Positions 61,201 to 64,000 of a DNA stretch of 64,000 bases are shown here, piece after piece. The stretch comes from Flavobacterium sp. N1994 (GTDB lineage Bacteria > Bacteroidota > Bacteroidia > Flavobacteriales > Flavobacteriaceae), in the NCBI RefSeq assembly GCF_025947145.1, contig NZ_CP109999.1, positions 1,178,001-1,242,000 of the forward strand, given 5' to 3'. Under the pieces are notes generated by a model. That model did no database searches, was not told the DNA's origin, and saw nothing but the letters and a program-made list of their open reading frames with translations. The translations under genes and the position numbers were made by a program. How positions within the stretch are numbered: position 1 is the first letter of the stretch; every line of letters begins with the position of its first letter.

Positions 61201-64000
61201 CCTATACTATAGGAATAAGCAGAGGTAACTGTACCATCAAAACCTTCGAAACTACCGTATATAAATTCAATACGGTTACCATTTTCATATAGCTTAACTT
61301 GGAAATTCAAGTTTGGACCAGGTATACTGAATCTCTCCAATCCTGCCCATTCAATAGTGATAACACCATTACCTGAATTCAAATTAGACGTAGAGTATCT
61401 CATACAAATATCTCTATTAGCATAAGCTTGACCTGTTAAAACTAAATCATCCCAAAATGGTGCTAAAACCTGATTTTGTGAAGAAGAAGTAAGATTATTA
61501 GAATAAGCAGTTGATGTATTAGATGTATTAAACGTCATCCAACCATTCGTACAAGCTTGGAAACCTGATACAGAAACACCTTGATATTGGAAAGTAGTAC
61601 TCAAAGGAACCGTAGTGGTAGTGTTATCGTCTCCACTTGTATTTATCCAACCAGAATATGCCAAACCATTTCCGCCATTTGCAGGCATAATAGAAGTGAA
61701 TGCAGCACCTGATGCTGTGTAAGCCGTATTATAGGTACACATCGTTATAGTAACTGAACAAGTATTTGAAGTATAGCCAACTGAACCTCCAATAGAACAG
61801 GTTGCTTTACATCTGTAGTAAAGAGTACCTGCAGTAGCATTAGGTGGTGTATATGAAGTTGTTGTAGCCCCAGTTCCTCCTATGGCATTAGACCAACCTG
61901 TAGTACCAATTCCAGTTGTGGATTGTTCCCACTGATAAGATATACCTCCATTATTAGAAGGATTTGCACCCGATAAGGTTAAAGCAGCAATTGTAGAACC
62001 TGCACATGTTGAGATAGCAGTTTGATTAATTGAACCTGCAACTGGAGTACCAGAACATAATAAATCAGAAGTAGTAAAACTTAATCCTGAAGACCAAGTA
62101 CTATTATTACTTGAATCACTTGCACATTTTGATTGTACGTATAAAGTATAATTAGTTAATTTTATTAAAGTTCCTGTAGGAAGTGCAATTGGGAATGAAC
62201 CTGAATTACTATAAACTAAACCTGTATTTCCACTTCCTGGTAATCCACTAGTTCGAATTTCATAATTATACGCCAAAGGAGTTAATCCAACGGCAGGTGC
62301 ATTAGCACTAAATGTAGCATAAGTATCATACACATTAGTAGCAGTAATATTAGTAGGTTCAAAACAGTTTGGACTTTGTTTTATAGTCACATTATCTAGG
62401 TAACTATTATATCCTGAATTCCCTTCGAAAAGGAATCCTACTAGTAATGATGATATATTTGCTGCTTCAGTTGGCAATGTCAAAGTATATTTTTTCCATC
62501 CAGCAACTGCATTATAACGCAATATTTGTGAACCTAAAGAGGTCCATGTTGTTCCTCCATCAATAGAATATTGAGGAGTAACACCTTCGGTAAGATAAAA
62601 TGTAGCTCCTCCATCAGTACTATGATACCAATAAAATTCAACATCAACACTTGGTGTTCCAACAGAAGTCAAATTCGCAGAAACTAAACGGGTTTTAGTA
62701 GAATTACTATAGGAATTATAGTAAACCATATTTGTTCCTTCCTGAGGAGAAACCGTTGGGCTTGAACCTGAAGTTGGAAAAGTAAAAGATAATGAACCAC
62801 TAACAAATTGTTGTGACCAACAACTTGGTATAGTCGAAGCATTAAATAATTGTGTTTGAGGTAAAGCAATGGCTGTACAATTTGTTGTAAAAGTTGTACC
62901 AGGACTCCATACACTTAAATCACCACTGCCGCAATCTGACTGAACATATACACTATAAGTTGTAGAGGCAGACAAAACAGAAGGTACCAAAACAGATAAT
63001 GGCGCACCTGTTGTAGTGCCACTGGCAACTAAACCAGTACTTCCTGTTCCTCCTAACCCAGTAGAACGTACTTCATATTTAAATTGCGTTGGAGTTCCCG
63101 TAGCTGGTAATGTCCAATTAATTTTAGCGTTTGTATCGGTAATATTACTAACAGTAATATTAGTAGGTGGATAACAAGTTGGGGAAGATTTAATAATAAC
63201 ATTATCTAAATAACTGTTATACCCTGAATTCCCTTCAAACAAGAATCCTACTAGTAAAGAAGGAGCATTTCCTGCTCCAGCAGGTAAAGTTAGAGTATAT
63301 TTTTTCCAACCGACAACTGCATTATAACGTAGTATTTGCGTACCTATAGAAGTCCATGTTGTTCCGCCATCAATAGAATATTGTGGGGTAACACCTTCTG
63401 TAAGATAGGAAGTAGCTCCTCCATCAGAACCATGATACCAATAAAATTCAACATCAACACTAGAAGTTCCAACGGAAGTCAAATTAGCAGAAACTAAACG
63501 GGTTTTTGTAGTATTGCTATAGGAATTATAATAAACCATATTTGTACCTTCCTGAGGGGAAACCGTTGGGCTAGAACCTGAAGTTGGAAAACTAAAAGAT
63601 ATAGCACCAGTAACAAATTGTTGTGACCAACAACTTGGTATCGTTGAAGAATTAAACAATTGAGTCTGAGGTAATGATGCTGCTGCACAATTTGTGGTAA
63701 AAGCAAATCCTGTAGTCCAAGCACTTATATCCCCTGAACCACAATCAGAACTTACATAAGCAGTATAAGGAGTATTAGCCGTTAAACCTGATATATTAAC
63801 AAAAAGAGGTGTTCCAGTAGTTGTACCACTAGCAACTAAACCTGTATTTCCAGTTCCAGGATTTCCAGTAGCTCTTATTTCATACTTATACTGAGTTGGT
63901 GTTCCACTGGCTGGAGCAACCCAATTAACTTTAGCAGTAGTGTCTGACAAATTAGAAACAGATAAACTTGTTGGTGGATAACAAGTAGGTGTTTTAATGA
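52272..64000 (-). CDS. Giant secreted repeat protein with T9SS type A sorting domain, 5' end outside window
   Basis: More than 3900 codons; the frame stays open to the right edge, so the start and signal peptide are missing. A TTG at 63948-63950 is internal, since the upstream in-frame sequence continues the same repeats. From the N-terminal side: two 270-residue units (FN3-like plus jelly-roll/MAM-like), Ig-like and pre-peptidase-like segments (PPINDEVNSATSL), further Ig-like domains, six 90-residue repeats (53976-55595), a Ca-binding MopE-like stretch (DADGDHYY, CNDAVAAINPG, DDNCNG; about 53775-53970), three FN3-like units, and a type A T9SS sorting domain (AYPNPFANNF, final 80 residues). 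It is Thr/Ser/Gly-rich and probably a surface adhesin or S-layer-like protein. Confidence 0.9.
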   Translation of the reverse strand, partial: IKTPTCYPPTSLSVSNLSDTTAKVNWVAPASGTPTQYKYEIRATGNPGTGNTGLVASGTTTGTPLFVNISGLTANTPYTAYVSSDCGSGDISAWTTGFAFTTNCAAASLPQTQLFNSSTIPSCWSQQFVTGAISFSFPTSGSSPTVSPQEGTNMVYYNSYSNTTKTRLVSANLTSVGTSSVDVEFYWYHGSDGGATSYLTEGVTPQYSIDGGTTWTSIGTQILRYNAVVGWKKYTLTLPAGAGNAPSLLVGFLFEGNSGYNSYLDNVIIKSSPTCYPPTNITVSNITDTNAKINWTLPATGTPTQFKYEVRSTGLGGTGSTGLVASGTTTGAPLSVLVPSVLSASTTYSVYVQSDCGSGDLSVWSPGTTFTTNCTAIALPQTQLFNASTIPSCWSQQFVSGSLSFTFPTSGSSPTVSPQEGTNMVYYNSYSNSTKTRLVSANLTSVGTPSVDVEFYWYHSTDGGATFYLTEGVTPQYSIDGGTTWTSLGSQILRYNAVAGWKKYTLTLPTEAANISSLLVGFLFEGNSGYNSYLDNVTIKQSPNCFEPTNITATNVYDTYATFSANAPAVGLTPLAYNYEIRTSGLPGSGNTGLVYSNSGSFPIALPTGTLIKLTNYTLYVQSKCASDSSNNSTWSSGLSFTTSDLLCSGTPVAGSINQTAISTCAGSTIAALTLSGANPSNNGGISYQWEQSTTGIGTTGWSNAIGGTGATTTSYTPPNATAGTLYYRCKATCSIGGSVGYTSNTCSVTITMCTYNTAYTASGAAFTSIMPANGGNGLAYSGWINTSGDDNTTTTVPLSTTFQYQGVSVSGFQACTNGWMTFNTSNTSTAYSNNLTSSSQNQVLAPFWDDLVLTGQAYANRDICMRYSTSNLNSGNGVITIEWAGLERFSIPGPNLNFQVKLYENGNRIEFIYGSFEGFDGTVTSAYSYSIGYNGSSPTSVDSIGRFALQTANANHFSATTDPASLIIMPTCYSMYTLTPGIYSGLTTAPSVAVPANNERIGATNLIATTLPPSSLCGSYFTSQAATNSGAGQACATTSGYEDDDVWFKFDAVAGKNYTINLRSSPNYDGVLQLFGTDGTTSIACVNVTGTGSIETYNTSNLPAGTYFIRVFHNGTTIGSSNGQFAITVNELISPPINDEVNSATSLTVNSTCTTTSSQLPNTLAATASTTTPAPSCGTPDDDVWYSFTATSTLNKITVQSGTGYNAAMQILSSSNNSATGGTFTELACINATSTGGIETYSGPFVPGNTYFVRVYHSLTGSGTGNFTICVTAPLPACTTNTAPVDAIITASITPTLSWTASADASSYDIYLYPTSGSVPSIPFANSTTTSYTVPAGQSLLGLTQYTWFVVPKNGNGSATCSATNGTTFTTVSSCTAPSAIAFTNLNPSTSLVDLSWTAPTIGLTQSYQYIVTTSSTAPVNGTGATTLTGTSVTGYSGLVQGSTVYLWVRTYCGGSDYSAWASSTAFKVPAIVPAPWLETFDGADIVGYDFTNSFEGNYIGLTANPGSGITGQLYASNTSYDFQTVNVGPVTSSQTLSFDYAAFRTTSTSTAPASGSGSFDVQISTDFGATYSTLDTVTNDGVFGFRSKSYSLAAFGGQIIRVKISATRSSGNYILTFDNFSVQSPCSGTPNGGTINIESQSVCNLLPPSSLTVTGASADTGIVYQWEQSTNSGASWTNAVGGTGVNTTTYTPPIYAGTPILYRMKTTCVSSSVYTSNTSLVTGAPRALPYKETFETLSNLAGWNAPAWGYGSYSAAPGNSGNNANVSLYSLFTSASLSTSPYGPVSANQVLTLDYNISNSSSPYAPPAAGSGSFQVLISTDCGANYVLLTTVTNDGVSGYRTLTYPLSNAFVGQNVLIKVAATWVSGAYTLSIDNLGIITPPPTITSYAPTAICAGTSGSVVITGTNFSTISAVKIADVDVPYTIDSPTQITINLASGNTFTSGLISIINTSNDRANTSSNFTFNPFPPAFTVTGSTNTLCSDGSFTTLGTNITTSGNLWTSTNPTVASVDGNGKVTGLAPGTSTIGFSVLNNGCQTFNSNTYVVTVKDKIAITQQPGSIFALVGNQKKVKVIASGDGTLSYQWYRKVNPTTSTIVTNTATTAGVTTFSGATTNELTITDIQASYDGYQYYCVVSSDSGCSSVNSIGAFISIGNISIDSDPISVSQCSLTPQTFSITLTNLDSPVNAVDLLADTLYKITTVGTTDFTAIGAASNTVGTIFTATGAGDGDGTASALLTYKWGIIDVVNGYTPITDNAKYSGSNTLSLTVTPTVAINETYGLRIFPLSSDPDTYLDSNYASFSAQLPVSTPIISNATQTSCKVVGTKTFTVSTSAAVSSIQWQSSPTGLAGSWTNVGTASLNNTLTVNVTTSSASGITYYQAIESGFGSCPPVTSNTATLTITQPTVSVNQSAAFYCTPSGTAVTLTAIGTSATYGWTGTGIPANTTGATLNVTPTGTTTYTVTATDTNTCTASATATVTVGNAFTAVVASSPSTAVCPATPVALTSTVALVDPSNISTIASYTFNNTTSPYATIVGGTGTTAVTLSGTDSAISSTQTLPYSFSFGGNSFNSYKINSNGWITFDATSTSTTNYNSLNGTDNNVIAAFSFDMDSNGSASTTYYTQTVGTAPNRITKIEWTNFKNYYSTSNPNSGNAQIWLYENGTVEIRYGAFTSSSARTTATTCQVGLRGGSTSTTDVLSISNTGAWSSPTVGNTSTSTIDLGTFASSLLPDNGRVYRFTPKAVPPANVYTYAWTSTPSGLVSNATSLNVSPSVTTDYNLTVTAQTGCSAQVTKTVSVLPVHTIALTSGSSTPTLCINTLLGTNIVYTVGGGGTGAGVTGLPTGMTGTFASGTFTISGTPTQSGTFPYTVTTTGNSCRVATATGTITVNPNHAIALTSGSVTPTLCINTLLGTNIVYTVSSGATGAGVTGLPTGMTGTFASGKLTISGTPTQSGTFPYTVTTTGNSCIVATATGTITVNPNHAIALSSGSATPTLCINTLLGTNIVYALSGGATGAGVTGLPTGMTGTFASGNFTISGTPTQSGTFPYTVTTTGNSCTVATATGTITVNPNHAIALTSGSATPTLCINTLLGTNIVYTVSSGATGAGVTGLPTGMTGTFASGNFTISGTPTQSGTFPYTVTTTGNSCIVATATGTITVNPNHAIALSSGSATPTLCINTLLGTNIVYALSGGATGAGVTGLPTGMTGTFASGNFTISGTPTQSGTFAYIVSTSGNSCVLATANGSITVNPNNTIALSSAPATTAQTVYTNGPITAITYNTTGATGATFTGLPAGVTGSWSGNVVTITGAPTSSVGSPFSYTVTLTGGCATVTANGTITVNPLSNWYLDADGDHYYTGAAILQGPTPGAGYTTSVIGGGDCNDAVAAINPGVTEVCYNNIDDNCNGTLSESCAPVVVNMTPSYNNTTLVSLSTAIPAVGYTYPGTTNIKYRFSIKNVTTNITAADIIQDSRYVTIPSALHLYGAAYDIKVSAVINDEVVPFYGNTIRVNGPTVQLITLSTASCGATLATLSSTISANGGLNATGYTFRIRLTSDNAQTPTYGYSSSATRFVGANSFAGFPLQYNTSYQVAVQYTFTDPVTSLPVQSGYGTECTVLTPSIPLIGLAAPTCGSQVATLNAGITASPAAYATGYRFRIRLTSDNGPTPTYYYSLPNASRFSSLVAFQGITFAYNTQYSIAVEYSILNNSVTQWSGFGSECIVQTPFFPTTSLVPSQCGLSTATSLTQQLNIIPYPGFPNYKVKLDEISGESISNSQEIVITYSNFRLNQFSIAQLGKNYNVSVAIKLNGVFGDYSTACDLFTAAPSRTVKLPFKATAYPNPFANNFMLDVTTSSKSVVGVKVYDMVGRLIEQREASVTDLQNATIGDRYPSGVYNLVVTQEDNVETVRVVKR
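53976..55595 (-). repeat. Six tandem 270-bp (90-residue) repeats in the giant gene
   Basis: Units start at about 55595, 55325, 55055, 54785, 54515 and 54245 (minus strand). Each begins HAIALxSGSxTPT and ends TATGTITVNPN; the last unit is degenerate. A marker string GTACCTAATAATG recurs at 54451, 54721, 54991 and 55261. Units 2 and 4, and units 3 and 5, are nearly identical, so a 540-bp two-unit block was duplicated recently. Each unit contains two Cys about 60 residues apart and resembles a putative Ig-like (He_PIG/PKD-like) domain. Confidence 0.95.
62367..63983 (-). repeat. Two tandem ~810-bp (about 270-residue) repeats in the giant gene
   Basis: Cys-Tyr/Phe-x-Pro unit starts are at 63983, 63176 and 62366, spaced 807 and 810 bp. 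The sequence CAACTTGGTA and its surroundings recur at 62821 and 63631. Each unit combines an FN3-like segment and a jelly-roll-like segment (LPQTQLFNxSTIPSCWSQQF to YNSYLDNV). The third unit is only partly conserved. A further unit probably lies beyond the right edge, since the frame continues. Confidence 0.9.

Noticed and set aside
52272..63950. Reading the giant gene as starting at the TTG at 63948-63950
   Set aside because: The frame remains open to the right edge and continues the repeat pattern (Cys-Tyr-Pro-Pro, SLSVSN), so this is an internal Leu codon and the true start is outside.
1..64000. tRNA, rRNA, transposase, integrase or attachment sites
   Set aside because: I looked for such features on both strands and found no convincing candidate, although the mosaic of sugar genes suggests horizontal exchange.

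Overview
The window looks like a chromosome segment of a Flavobacterium-type bacterium (Bacteroidota). The reasons are low G+C, A-rich leaders in place of Shine-Dalgarno sites, TAnnTTTG promoter-like boxes, a UpxY/NusG-type antiterminator heading a surface-polysaccharide locus, Wzc/Wza proteins of Bacteroidota type, and a type IX secretion (T9SS) C-terminal sorting domain on a giant repeat protein. The genus is inferred. Nothing in the window (no rRNA, tRNA or housekeeping gene) fixes it.

Almost everything is on the minus strand, so the locus reads from right to left. At 52272-64000 lies the 3' part of a giant secreted repeat protein (over 3900 residues, start outside the window), closed by a strong intrinsic terminator at 52213-52246. 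Next come a UpxY-like antiterminator (51698-52156) and a winged-helix regulator (51030-51566). They head a run of about 40 co-directional genes down to 11853 with no gap above about 130 bp, probably one very long antiterminated transcription unit.

In transcription order that run contains: a dTDP-3-amino-3,6-dideoxyhexose cassette (two FdtA-like isomerases, a FemAB/GNAT-like acyltransferase, one divergent and one normal DegT transaminase); the flippase Wzx; a CMP-nonulosonate cassette (NeuA, an IMPase-type phosphatase, a NeuB-like synthase fused to an extra N-terminal domain); a transaminase/MaoC/hexapeptide acyltransferase group; glycosyltransferases; an MBOAT plus SGNH O-acylation pair; an EpsG/Wzy-like polymerase; a deacetylase-like/CapA/asparagine synthetase/ATP-grasp module; more glycosyltransferases and an O-acyltransferase; GDP-L-fucose synthesis (Gmd, Fcl); a second deacetylase-like/ATP-grasp pair; and a Campylobacter-pgl-like bacillosamine cassette (PglC, PglD, an extra phosphoglycosyltransferase, PglE, PglF) that would make the first, lipid-linked sugar.

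Left of that come the export lipoprotein Wza, the Wzc-type tyrosine autokinase and, as the only plus-strand gene, the PHP-type tyrosine phosphatase CpsB. A further minus-strand block (1-7653) holds an ABC-type polysaccharide exporter (Wzm/Wzt), a glycosyltransferase, a sugar formyltransferase-like protein, an RffA-type transaminase, a hexapeptide acyltransferase, a WbsX-family protein and a truncated GT2. The window therefore carries components of both Wzx/Wzy-type and ABC-type assembly. Mannose activation, dTDP-glucose synthesis and dTDP-glucose 4,6-dehydratase are not present and must come from elsewhere.

The most unusual parts are the NeuB fusion with its phosphatase partner, the two paralogous deacetylase-like/ATP-grasp modules, the twin FdtA proteins with complementary motif losses, and a recent 540-bp duplication inside the giant adhesin-like gene. 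No intergenic stretch exceeds 300 bp. I saw no tRNA, rRNA, insertion sequence or CRISPR array.
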